From: Clostridium sp.
Lineage (GTDB): Bacteria > Bacillota > Clostridia > Clostridiales > Clostridiaceae
Direction: 5' to 3'
Length of the DNA stretch: 6,123 nt
Assembly: GCA_012511315.1 (NCBI GenBank)
Contig: JAAZGI010000147.1
Location: 1 to 6,123, forward strand
The notes below the pieces were generated by a model. The model saw only the letters and a list, made by a program, of their open reading frames with translations. It was not told where the DNA came from and ran no database searches. Below are positions 1 to 5,733 of this stretch, one piece after another. The translations under genes and the position numbers were made by a program. Each line of letters begins with the position of its first letter. The stretch's first letter is position 1.

Positions 1-2
1 CT

Positions 3-242
3 GTAAATGATTATCTAAAGCGACTTTGTAAGACGTCAAAGATACCTGTTATTTCCATTCACGGATTGAGGCATACTCATGCATCACTACTATTATATAC
101 GGGTGTATCTACTGCTAGTGTGGCAAGAAGGCTTGGTCATTCAAGTATTAACACCACACAAAAGACTTATTTGCATATCATTCAAGAACTTGAAAATAAA
201 GACGTTAACTTAGTCATGGGTTTACTGGCAGGACTTTGCTAA
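3..242 (+). CDS. Tyrosine recombinase/integrase, C-terminal end (partial, 5' end outside window)
   Basis: This is the last 79 residues of a site-specific tyrosine recombinase, which cuts and rejoins DNA at attachment sites of phages and integrative elements. Several catalytic-domain landmarks are present in the right order: HGLRH (box II His and Arg, residues 20 and 23 of the fragment), LGHSS (conserved His at 46) and TYLHI with the likely nucleophile Tyr at 56. The frame is open from the window edge to a TAA stop and no break is seen. The spacing from HxxR to GH to Tyr is normal for the family, so the C-terminus looks intact. The upstream part, including the box I Arg and the arm-binding domain, lies outside the window. 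It could belong to a prophage, an ICE, or a lone remnant; the sequence here does not decide. It is transcribed towards the riboflavin genes, which lie on the other strand. Confidence 0.9.
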   Translation, partial: VNDYLKRLCKTSKIPVISIHGLRHTHASLLLYTGVSTASVARRLGHSSINTTQKTYLHIIQELENKDVNLVMGLLAGLC

Positions 243-283
243 GTTATTTTGAAGCAACTTGTATTAATTTACTACAGCTCCGA

Positions 284-419
284 ACATTCAGTCATCTAGA
301 CTTAGCGAACAAGTCCTGTGCCATATAAAAGCACCAAAATAATGCTTAATAAAGAGGGAGATACTTTCTAGTTTGAATTGAAAATCGGGAATATATAAAA
401 GATTGTTTTAACTGAATGT
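284..419. repeat. 9-bp perfect inverted repeat pair flanking 118 bp
   Basis: ACATTCAGT at 284-292 and its exact reverse complement ACTGAATGT at 411-419 enclose 118 bp with no gene. No flanking target-site duplication is visible. It could be a recombinase binding pair, the ends of a very small degenerate element, or chance; a 9-bp pair within a few hundred bases is not rare enough to be decisive. Confidence 0.35.
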
Positions 420-423
420 GTTT

Positions 424-480
424 CCTTTGATTAATTAGTGTTGTTGATTTAGTGAAAATAGAGCACACTAATTCTAAAGG
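424..480. repeat. Two-block inverted repeat (5 bp + 9 bp)
   Basis: CCTTT (424-428) pairs with AAAGG (476-480), and AATTAGTGT (433-441) pairs with ACACTAATT (465-473). The blocks are separated by short asymmetric internal loops (4 and 2 nt), and the central loop is 23 nt. The motif TTAGTG also recurs in direct orientation inside the loop (449-454). No U-tract follows on either strand, so it does not look like an intrinsic terminator. It may be a protein-binding dyad or a small structured RNA. Confidence 0.4.
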
Positions 481-538
481 ATAAGTCTATTGCCCGAGGG
501 AGGATTTGTTTCAAGGTACATGTTTTAAAAACATCTAG

Positions 539-597
539 AAAGCCCAATAACTAGCGGACGTCATTAAGCTTTTGAGGTCGATAGATTCTAGGGCTTT
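539..597 (-). terminator. Possible terminator or structured element downstream of the riboflavin operon
   Basis: AAAGCCC (539-545) and GGGCTTT (591-597) form a 7-bp outer stem. Inside it, CTAGCGGAC (551-559) can pair with GTCGATAG (577-584) with one mismatch and one bulge. On the minus strand a run of five T (531-527) follows about 7 nt after the stem, and on the plus strand TTTT follows directly. It lies 33 bp past the phosphatase stop, where the operon would end. The long loop and the T-tract offset make it an atypical intrinsic terminator, possibly bidirectional. Confidence 0.35.
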
Positions 598-629
598 TAT
601 TAACTTTAGCATTGAAGCTTGGGAGGTGT

Positions 630-1274
630 TTAAAGTAGGATTGACATTAATTCCTCTGGTTTTGAAATGATATGTGTGGCGTTCTGTAACTCTGCTTCAC
701 TTCCATATCCGTAGGAGCAACCAATGGATATTAAGTTATGGGTGGTAGCGATTTCTATGTCTTGAGCACGATCTCCAATTACTATGAATCTGCCAGAGTA
801 ATGGTCTTTGATGTGATCGAATATTTGATGTTTGGGAATAAAATTAAAGTCTTCAGAGCAATAAAAGTCGACAAAGTAGTCTGCTAAATTGAATGCCTTT
901 TTTTTGAGCTTCCATATAGTCTTTTTTACAGTTGCTAAGAAAAATTAGGGTGTGTCCTTGTTTCTGAAGGCCTATTAATGTTTCTTTCACATTAGGATAA
1001 AGTTTTCCCTTTCTTTGTCCAATCAATTCAATATGTGATCGCCAATGATTTTACTGCAAATATTCTTTTCTTTCTCTGAAAGCTGTGGTGAAAACAGATT
1101 CCACATTTCATTGGCAGTAAAGCCTAACCAAACGAAAATTTCTTCATTGGAGTATTGTCTTGGTTGTGCCAGCCCATTGGCAACCAGATAATCTTGAGCT
1201 TTTCTAAAAGCAGGGGCATAAATGTGGATGCTTTCATGTAAGGTCCCGTCGTAGTCAAGGATTAAATTAGCCAT
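630..1274 (-). pseudogene. HAD-superfamily phosphatase (phosphoglycolate phosphatase-like), two single-base frameshifts
   Basis: The gene starts at ATG 1274 and ends at TAA 632-630, giving 214 residues if two indels are corrected. The first frame runs 83 codons to a TGA at 1025-1023. One base is missing near 1030-1034, and the -1 shifted frame then runs to the A8 tract (T8 on the plus strand, 898-905). One extra A there restores the original frame to the end. The repaired protein carries all four HAD motifs: DYDGT with D7 and D9, FLSN with S114, PK at K148, and GDRAQD with D168 and D172. Length and layout fit a subfamily-I phosphatase with an alpha-helical cap after motif I. It overlaps the ribH stop by one base (TAATG) and has no clear Shine-Dalgarno of its own, which implies translational coupling. 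A phosphatase acting on the RibD product is a reasonable inference; a general sugar-phosphate or phosphoglycolate phosphatase is the alternative. The opposite-sign indels could be real decay or sequencing error. Confidence 0.85.
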
Positions 1275-1741
1275 TACTTTTCGAGTTCACGAATTAAGTT
1301 GACCATTTCAATGGCAGCTACGGCACTATCAAAACCTTTGTTTCCAGCTTTTGTTCCAGCTCGTTCAATGGCTTGTTCGATATTTTCAGTTGTGATCACT
1401 CCAAACATGATTGGGATTTCACTATTTAGCGATACGGTGGCAATTCCTTTTGATACTTCGCTACAGACATAGTCATAGTGTGTTGTGTTGCCACGAATTA
1501 CAGCACCCAAACAAATAACCGCATCATACTTCCCGCTTTTAGCCATCTTGGCTGCAATTAAAGGGATTTCAAAAGCCCCTGGTACCCAAGCAATATTAAT
1601 ATCGTCTTCTTTAACATCATGCCGTACTAAAGCATCAACTGCGCCACTAAGTAACTTCGATGTAATAAATTCATTGAAACGCGTGGCAACAATACCAATG
1701 GTGATGTTCTTTGACACCAAATTTCCTTCATAAGTTCTCAT
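1274..1741 (-). CDS. ribH: 6,7-dimethyl-8-ribityllumazine synthase (riboflavin synthase beta chain)
   Basis: This cytoplasmic enzyme condenses 5-amino-6-ribitylaminouracil with 3,4-dihydroxy-2-butanone 4-phosphate to give dimethyl-ribityllumazine, the substrate of RibE; family members assemble into pentamers or 60-subunit capsids. The 155-residue length is typical. Family landmarks are visible: ATRFNEF near the N-terminus (F22), PGAFEIP at 54-60, [12 protein letters not shown] at 79-90 with the catalytic His at 88, and IERAG with R127, followed by GNKGFDSA near the end. The ATG start is supported by AGGAG at 1751-1755, 9 nt upstream. The gene is last of the four classical genes but lies 310 bp after ribBA rather than being closely packed. 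Its TAA overlaps the start of the HAD phosphatase gene. The reading frame is intact. Confidence 0.97.
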   Translation of the reverse strand: MRTYEGNLVSKNITIGIVATRFNEFITSKLLSGAVDALVRHDVKEDDINIAWVPGAFEIPLIAAKMAKSGKYDAVICLGAVIRGNTTHYDYVCSEVSKGIATVSLNSEIPIMFGVITTENIEQAIERAGTKAGNKGFDSAVAAIEMVNLIRELEK

Positions 1742-2051
1742 GATTGTTATCTCCTGCCTAATTATTTTTGACTTATTCTTGTCCTCTTTTAGTTATTTGT
1801 CTTAAGCTATTTGTCTTAAGTTATTTTGCTTCTGTTTAGATTTTATTTTATCTAGATTTGATCCTAACCCGATTCAGTCTTGAGTCTTTCAAGGACTATC
1901 TTTATCGAGTTTGAAAACTACCCTTGGATCTTTTTAAGTTTATAATTGCCTTGATTTTTGGGTTATTTCTTTTTCTTTTTTTAGCGTTGAGTTTAAAGCA
2001 TATTCTTTAAATCTAGGTTTAGCATCAGCTGTGCTAGTAAGAAAGCTGTTG
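1742..2051 (-). other. Long ribBA-ribH spacer without a gene
   Basis: The stretch is strongly AT-rich and purine-rich on the transcribed strand, and I see no coding frame. It holds a 14-bp tandem repeat near ribH (1792-1827), a bulged hairpin (AGTCTTGA at 1876-1883 against TCAAGGACT at 1889-1897), and a 7-bp AT-only-but-one hairpin (TTTAAAG 1992-1998 / CTTTAAA 2005-2011). None is followed by a U-tract on the minus strand, so there is no convincing terminator after ribBA. I could not find a strong promoter for ribH. Co-transcription with an extended untranslated spacer is the simplest reading. Confidence 0.6.
1792..1827. repeat. 14-bp tandem repeat, about 2.5 copies
   Basis: GTTATTTGTCTTAA at 1792-1805 is followed by GCTATTTGTCTTAA at 1806-1819 (one mismatch) and then a partial third copy GTTATTTT at 1820-1827. 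The repeat is non-coding and lies about 40 bp upstream of the ribH ribosome binding site. Confidence 0.8.
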
Positions 2052-3254
2052 TTATACAATATTCAAGTAGTGACCCATGCGCTCTTGTTTTGTTTTCAAA
2101 TAAGTTCGGTCGAAGGGTGTGGGTTTGATTTCTATGGGCACACGTTCTATTATTTCAAGTCCAAACTCCTCTATTTGCACAACTTTATCGGGGTTATTGG
2201 TCATTAAACGAAGTGTTTTGATGCCAATATCTCGTAAGATTTGGCAGCCAATGTAATATTCACGCAAATCATCGTTAAAGCCTAGTGCCAAATTAGCATC
2301 GATGGTGTCCATGCCTTGGTTTTGCAATTCATAGGCCTTTAGTTTATTTAGCAAGCCGATGCCACGACCTTCTTGGCGCATATAAAGTAAAACGCCTCGA
2401 CCTTCCTGCTCAATTTGTTTTAAAGCCATTTCCAACTGTTTCCCGCAATCGCATTTGGCAGAATGGAGGGCATCTCCCGTTAGGCATTCAGAGTGAACTC
2501 GGCAAAGCACATCTTCGCCATTACTGATGTCGCCCTTCACTAAAGCTACATGATGTTCCCCGTTTAGGAGGTTCTCGTAACCATAGGCTTTGAATTCACC
2601 AAACTCTGTTTGCAGTACAGGACTTGCAAGGCAGGTAACTAATTGATCGAATTTCTTCCGATAATCCTGTAGAGCTTCAATGGTAATGAATTTCAAATTC
2701 CATTGTTGGGCAATTTTTATGAGCTCTGGAAGCCTCATCATGGTTCCATCTTCAGCCATAATTTCGCAGCATAGACCACATTCTTTTAAGCCGGCTAGTT
2801 TCATTAAATCAACGGTTGCTTCAGTATGGCCTTCGCGCTCTAAAACGCCATTCTTTTTTGAAAGAAGCGGGAACATGTGACCAGGACGGCGAAAATCTTC
2901 TGGCTTCGTTGATTCGTCAATAAGTTTCATTGCCGTGATGCTGCGTTCAGCAGCTGAAATACCAGTTGTTGTATCAATATGGTCAATTGAAACAGTAAAG
3001 GCCGTCTCATGATTATCCGTATTTGCGGTTACCATCTGAGGTAATTGCAGACGGCTACAAAACTCTTTATTCATGGGCATACAAATTAAACCTTTGCCGT
3101 GCTTAGCCATAAAGTTGATGTTTTCTGTGTTGGCAAACTCCGCAGCACAAATAAAATCACCCTCATTTTCTCTGTCTTCATCATCTGTGACAATAATAAT
3201 TTCACCATTTTGTAAAGCTTCAAGAGCCTCAGGTATTGTATTAAAGTTAAACAT
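2052..3254 (-). CDS. ribBA: Bifunctional 3,4-dihydroxy-2-butanone-4-phosphate synthase / GTP cyclohydrolase II
   Basis: The two domains make the two precursors of riboflavin: RibB forms dihydroxybutanone phosphate from ribulose 5-phosphate (Mg-dependent), and RibA opens GTP to the diaminopyrimidine used by RibD. The protein is 400 residues, normal for the fusion. RibB spans about 1-200, with the acidic [10 protein letters not shown] loop (24-33), RRPGHMFPL (122-130) and REGHTEA (140-146). RibA spans about 205-400, with the zinc cysteines C257, C268 and C270 in SECLTGD...AKCDCG, the GTP-binding [11 protein letters not shown] (291-301), GFNDDLREY (325-333, including the family's conserved Arg) and MTNNP (351-355). 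Start ATG 3254 has AGGAG at 3266-3270, which overlaps the ribE stop codon (3269-3271), so the two genes are tightly packed. Both domains keep the landmarks listed, so I expect both activities. Confidence 0.97.
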   Translation of the reverse strand: MFNFNTIPEALEALQNGEIIIVTDDEDRENEGDFICAAEFANTENINFMAKHGKGLICMPMNKEFCSRLQLPQMVTANTDNHETAFTVSIDHIDTTTGISAAERSITAMKLIDESTKPEDFRRPGHMFPLLSKKNGVLEREGHTEATVDLMKLAGLKECGLCCEIMAEDGTMMRLPELIKIAQQWNLKFITIEALQDYRKKFDQLVTCLASPVLQTEFGEFKAYGYENLLNGEHHVALVKGDISNGEDVLCRVHSECLTGDALHSAKCDCGKQLEMALKQIEQEGRGVLLYMRQEGRGIGLLNKLKAYELQNQGMDTIDANLALGFNDDLREYYIGCQILRDIGIKTLRLMTNNPDKVVQIEEFGLEIIERVPIEIKPTPFDRTYLKTKQERMGHYLNIV

Positions 3255-3268
3255 TTATTTTTGATCTC

Positions 3269-3895
3269 CTAAAATCCATTTTCCAATAAAAAGTTCTTGG
3301 TAATTCCATTTGAAGTTGCAAATTTTTCAATGTATTTCCCGACCATATCATTTTCTAAATTAACGATCACACCAATATTTTTCCTGCTAAGATTCGTTTC
3401 TTTTGCTGTGTGGGGGACAACCGAAACACTAAAACCATCTCGCACCACCTTAGCAACGGTTAGGCTGATGCCATCAATAGCAATGGATCCTTTTTCAATG
3501 ATGTACTTTATGATGTGGGGATCCGTTTTTATTGAATACCAAATCGCTATATCATCTTTTTTAATAGCAGTAATTTTACCGGTACCATCAATATGGCCTG
3601 ATACAATATGTCCGCCAAACCGATCCGTTGCAGCCATTGCTCGTTCTAAATTAACAAAACTGCCAGATCTTAAATCTCCAAGGGAAGAACGGGACAGTGT
3701 TTCATTCATGACATCAGCTGAAAACTGATTATGGTTGATCTTAGTAACGGTTAAACAAACCCCATTCACTGCCACACTGTGCCCAAGTTTTAAATCAGAG
3801 AAAATCAGCTTCCCACTGATCGTCAATGAGGCAGACCTTGATCCTTTCTTAAAGTCTTGAAGGATCCCAACTTCCTCAATTATTCCTGTAAACAA
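3269..3895 (-). CDS. ribE: Riboflavin synthase (alpha chain), TTG start
   Basis: This enzyme dismutates two molecules of dimethyl-ribityllumazine to riboflavin and the RibH substrate; family members act as cytoplasmic trimers. The 208-residue protein has the expected two lumazine-binding repeats. Repeat 1 opens with MFTGIIEEVG and includes HSVAVNGVCLTV (39-50). Repeat 2 follows GGHIVSGHIDGTG (94-106) and includes KGSIAIDGISLTV (135-147) and VVPHT (159-163). The start is TTG at 3895-3893, chosen because the family's near-invariant MFTGI begins there and because GAGGTGG (3903-3909) lies 7 nt upstream, inside the 3' end of ribD. The gene overlaps ribD by 16 nt in another frame. The C-terminal tail after about residue 195 is less conserved. 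The symbol follows Bacillus usage; in E. coli the same enzyme is called RibC. Confidence 0.96.
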   Translation of the reverse strand: MFTGIIEEVGILQDFKKGSRSASLTISGKLIFSDLKLGHSVAVNGVCLTVTKINHNQFSADVMNETLSRSSLGDLRSGSFVNLERAMAATDRFGGHIVSGHIDGTGKITAIKKDDIAIWYSIKTDPHIIKYIIEKGSIAIDGISLTVAKVVRDGFSVSVVPHTAKETNLSRKNIGVIVNLENDMVGKYIEKFATSNGITKNFLLENGF

Positions 3896-4983
3896 GTAGC
3901 TTCCACCTCACTTTCAATCAAAAAATCGTCGCCGACATTGATAATTTTGCTGTGTTTTAATTGGACTGCTTCAGAAATCTTGGGAAAACCAACCCCGCCA
4001 ACAGGGGTTTTTGCTCCATGACCACCAAAGATTTTTGGCGCGATATAGCACTCTACTTTATTGACGATGCCACGATTTAAAGCAGAAAAGTTTAAGGTAG
4101 CTCCGCCTTCTAGCAAAATGCTATCGATTTCCAGTTCGCCAAGCTTAACCATCAATTCCTCTAAGTCCACTGAGTTGTCTTTTTTGGACACAGGTAATAT
4201 CTTACAACCATAATTCACATACTTTTTATGAGCTCGCTGATCGCGAACCGTTGTAGCAATGATTGTTGGGATCGTTTTTGCCGTTTGGATTACATTACAT
4301 TCCAATGGGGTAATCAGATTGCTATCACAAACAATTCGAATGGGGTTTATACCATACATAACTCGACAAGTCAGTAAAGGATTGTCGCTTAGGACGGTAC
4401 CAACCCCAACCATAATGGCAGAGTAGCGGTTACGATCGTGGTGGACTCTTCTTCGAGCTAAATCGCCGGTAATCCACTTTGACTCCCCAGCTGCTGTGGC
4501 GATTTTTCCGTCCATTGTCATGGCATACTTCATGACAACAAAGGGTTTTTGTGTGGTGACAAAATGAAAAAACACTTTGTTGATTTCTTTACATTGCTCC
4601 TCTAAGGTCCCGACCACCACTTCAATTCCTGCTTGGATTAGATATTCAACTCCCTTGCCTGAGACTTTCGCATTGGGATCAAGGGTCCCGATGACCACTT
4701 TTGAAATGTTATGCTCGATGATTGCCTCAGTACAAGGCGGCGTCTTACCATAGTGACAGCAGGGCTCTAAGGTTACATACATTGTGGCTCCACTTGGAGA
4801 TTTTGTGCAGTTTAGCAAAGCATTTCGTTCAGCGTGGAGACCACCATATTTTTTATGATATCCCTCCCCAATGATTTCATGGTCTTTAACGATGACCGCT
4901 CCAACCAAAGGGTTAGGATTTACTTTACCTAAACCCTTCAGGGCAAGTTCTAAGGCAAGCCTCATATAATACTCATCATTCAT
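3880..4983 (-). CDS. ribD: Bifunctional diaminohydroxyphosphoribosylaminopyrimidine deaminase / aminouracil reductase
   Basis: RibD carries out the second and third steps of riboflavin synthesis: ring deamination, then NADPH-dependent reduction of the ribosyl side chain. The 367-residue length is usual. The N-terminal cytidine-deaminase-like domain (about 1-145) has NPNPLVGAVIV (22-32), the zinc and proton-shuttle motif HAE (50-52) and the second zinc motif PCCHYGKTPPC (74-84, ligands C75 and C84). The C-terminal reductase domain, related to dihydrofolate reductase, has MTMDGKIA (155-162), KWITG (169-173), GVGTVLSDNPLLTCR (193-207) and LLEGG. ATG 4983 is preceded by the very strong GGGAGGAGG at 4989-4997. 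It is the first gene after the FMN riboswitch and overlaps ribE at its 3' end. Its product needs dephosphorylation before RibH can use it; no classical operon gene does this. Confidence 0.97.
   Translation of the reverse strand: MNDEYYMRLALELALKGLGKVNPNPLVGAVIVKDHEIIGEGYHKKYGGLHAERNALLNCTKSPSGATMYVTLEPCCHYGKTPPCTEAIIEHNISKVVIGTLDPNAKVSGKGVEYLIQAGIEVVVGTLEEQCKEINKVFFHFVTTQKPFVVMKYAMTMDGKIATAAGESKWITGDLARRRVHHDRNRYSAIMVGVGTVLSDNPLLTCRVMYGINPIRIVCDSNLITPLECNVIQTAKTIPTIIATTVRDQRAHKKYVNYGCKILPVSKKDNSVDLEELMVKLGELEIDSILLEGGATLNFSALNRGIVNKVECYIAPKIFGGHGAKTPVGGVGFPKISEAVQLKHSKIINVGDDFLIESEVEATCLQE
3903..3909 (-). promoter_or_regulatory. ribE ribosome binding site inside ribD
   Basis: GAGGTGG on the minus strand, 7 nt before the TTG. 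It decides the ribE start, because no ATG or GTG fits the conserved N-terminus. The same ten bases AGTGAGGTGG also precede the lplA start at 5798-5807. Confidence 0.8.
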
Positions 4984-4988
4984 GAATT

Positions 4989-4997
4989 CCTCCTCCC
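4989..4997 (-). promoter_or_regulatory. ribD ribosome binding site
   Basis: GGGAGGAGG on the minus strand ends 5 nt before the ribD ATG. It begins a few bases past the U-tract of the second leader terminator and is not itself part of either terminator stem, which argues for control by transcription termination rather than by masking of the binding site. Confidence 0.85.
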
Positions 4998-5000
4998 AAT

Positions 5001-5032
5001 AAAAAATGCCTTGAATTTAACATTCAAAGCAT
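5001..5032 (-). terminator. Second (ribD-proximal) intrinsic terminator of the riboswitch leader
   Basis: On the minus strand ATGCTTTGAAT (5032-5022) pairs with ATTCAAGGCAT (5016-5006) to give 11 bp with one G-U pair, around a GTTAA loop. The stem runs directly into six T (5006-5001). It sits only a few bases upstream of the ribD ribosome binding site. The stem is AT-rich, so it is probably weaker than the first terminator. Confidence 0.75.
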
Positions 5033-5066
5033 TCGAAGAAAAACAAACAAACATTGAGCTTAATAG

Positions 5067-5103
5067 ATAAAAAGCTCTGAAATGATTAAAATCATTCCAG
5101 AGC
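5067..5103 (-). terminator. First intrinsic terminator of the riboswitch leader
   Basis: On the minus strand GCTCTGGAATGAT (5103-5091) pairs with ATCATTTCAGAGC (5086-5074), 13 bp with one G-U pair, around a TTTA loop. It is followed by TTTTTAT. It lies about 35 nt past the FMN aptamer, the usual place for the expression platform of a Bacillota FMN riboswitch. Confidence 0.9.
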
Positions 5104-5138
5104 AAAATATCAAAAAACAACGATTGTGTTTCATGTAT

Positions 5139-5253
5139 ATCTTCTTTCATCCAGACTATACTGTCGACTTCGGAATCTCACCGAATCATGCATTGCTTTC
5201 GCTCCGCTCGTGGGCTATACCACCGGTAGGGAATTGCACCCTGCCCTGAAGAT
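5139..5253 (-). ncRNA. FMN riboswitch aptamer (RFN element)
   Basis: The minus strand carries the RFN consensus in order: ATCTTC opening P1 (5253-5248), GGGCAGGGTGCAATTCCC, TACCGGTGGTATAGCCCACGA, a short variable hairpin arm, TGATTCGGTGAGATTCCGAA, GTCGACAGTATAGTCTGGAT, and GAAGAT closing P1 (5144-5139). In this family FMN binding stabilises the aptamer and switches downstream gene expression off. The only departure I noticed from the usual core is GTCGACAGT where GCCGACAGT is more common. It lies between the operon promoter and ribD, and with the two following terminators should control the whole ribD-ribE-ribBA unit, and ribH if that is co-transcribed. Confidence 0.97.
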
Positions 5254-5272
5254 GTTATATTCAATTGACGCA

Positions 5273-5301
5273 AGTGTAACATAGTCTTTTCAGATTGACA
5301 A
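5273..5301 (-). promoter_or_regulatory. Sigma-A-type promoter of the riboflavin operon
   Basis: On the minus strand a -35 box TTGTCA (5301-5296, 5 of 6 to consensus) is followed after 17 nt by TACACT (5278-5273, 4 of 6). The -10 box is preceded by TGT, an extended -10 signature. An A/T-only stretch lies upstream of the -35 box (about 5302-5320) and could act as an UP element. The start site would fall near 5266, so the aptamer begins almost at the 5' end of the transcript. Confidence 0.75.
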
Positions 5302-5733
5302 TTAATAAATAATAAAATGTTATTGAAGAGATCTATAATGTGTTACTTTAACTCTTAGCAATTTGTACTTTTATTAGGCGAAATCACTACTTGCAATAGA
5401 GATTGAGCTTTAAACCGTGCTTATCTTTTCAATCAGGTAAGCTCTACCCATTGACCTCTTGGGTATTAATTAAATTTTATGATCTAGTAAACCAAGGCTA
5501 TGAAGATATTAGTGAGGAGATGAAGTATTTTAAAGAATCTTAGCTTACAGAACCTTGGTTTGACGAATCATATTATAAGAATTGGAAAACAAGTAATGGA
5601 TAAAAGTTTAACAAATTAGAATAATAATGGGGGAATTTTATTAGTGTGTCAAAATTGATGGTTGATGGGACTAAAATCATAAATAAAAAGGGAGGTTTGT
5701 TTGTGGGTGGACGGTGTCCGTGTATTTTGGGTT
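5302..5733. other. Divergent intergenic region between the riboflavin promoter and the lplA promoter
   Basis: The left part is AT-rich. The stretch 5405-5465 packs three inverted repeats: GAGCTT/AAGCTC (5405-5410/5439-5444), GCTTATC/GGTAAGC (5419-5425/5436-5442, one G-U) and TACCCA/TGGGTA (5445-5450/5460-5465). A further 9-bp pair AAACCAAGG/CCTTGGTTT lies at 5489-5497/5553-5561. From about 5690 the plus strand becomes G-rich. Apart from the weak coding remnant at 5400-5603, no gene is supported. Confidence 0.5.
5400..5603 (+). pseudogene. Possible degraded coding remnant of unknown function
   Basis: One plus-strand frame reads as protein-like sequence with no start codon of its own and one internal TAG at 5541-5543, ending at TAA 5601-5603. 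Its parts include FQSGKLYPLTSW, LIKFYDLVNQGYEDI, SEEMKYFKES, then after the TAG LTEPWFDESYYKNWKTSNG. The aromatic and acidic residue mix looks more like a real protein than like random AT-rich DNA, and the TAG could be a decayed TGG. I do not recognise the family. A chance open frame is quite possible over 68 codons. Confidence 0.3.

Larger units (their letters stand above)
243..629. other. Gene-free intergenic region with several inverted repeats
   Basis: I find no credible open frame on either strand in this AT-rich stretch between the recombinase stop and the end of the phosphatase gene. It contains inverted repeats at 284-292/411-419 (9 bp), 424-428 plus 433-441 against 465-473 plus 476-480 (14 bp in two blocks), a palindrome at 520-534, and 539-545/591-597 (7 bp). 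No tRNA gene or tRNA 3' end is visible, so a tRNA-targeted attachment site is not supported. The location beside a recombinase end makes an attachment region possible but unproven. Confidence 0.6.

Noticed and set aside
293..539. Direct repeat CATCTAGA (293-300 and 532-539) as a candidate att core
   Set aside because: An 8-bp match in this span is expected about once by chance, and both copies lie on the same side of the recombinase.
243..600. tRNA gene or tRNA 3' end as an integration target
   Set aside because: No T-arm consensus or cloverleaf could be found on either strand.
1485..1733. Plus-strand open frame within ribH
   Set aside because: Antisense shadow of the well-supported ribH gene; no independent signals.
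3297..3728. 143-codon plus-strand open frame within ribE
   Set aside because: Antisense shadow of ribE, whose conserved motifs span the region; no ribosome binding site supports the antisense frame.
5334..5339. Perfect TATAAT on the plus strand
   Set aside because: No suitable -35 at 16-18 bp, and the nearest TTGACA (5295-5300) is 33 bp away; likely chance in AT-rich DNA.
5489..5561. 9-bp inverted repeat AAACCAAGG/CCTTGGTTT as ends of a miniature element
   Set aside because: No target-site duplication, only 55 bp between arms, and such a pair is not very improbable by chance.
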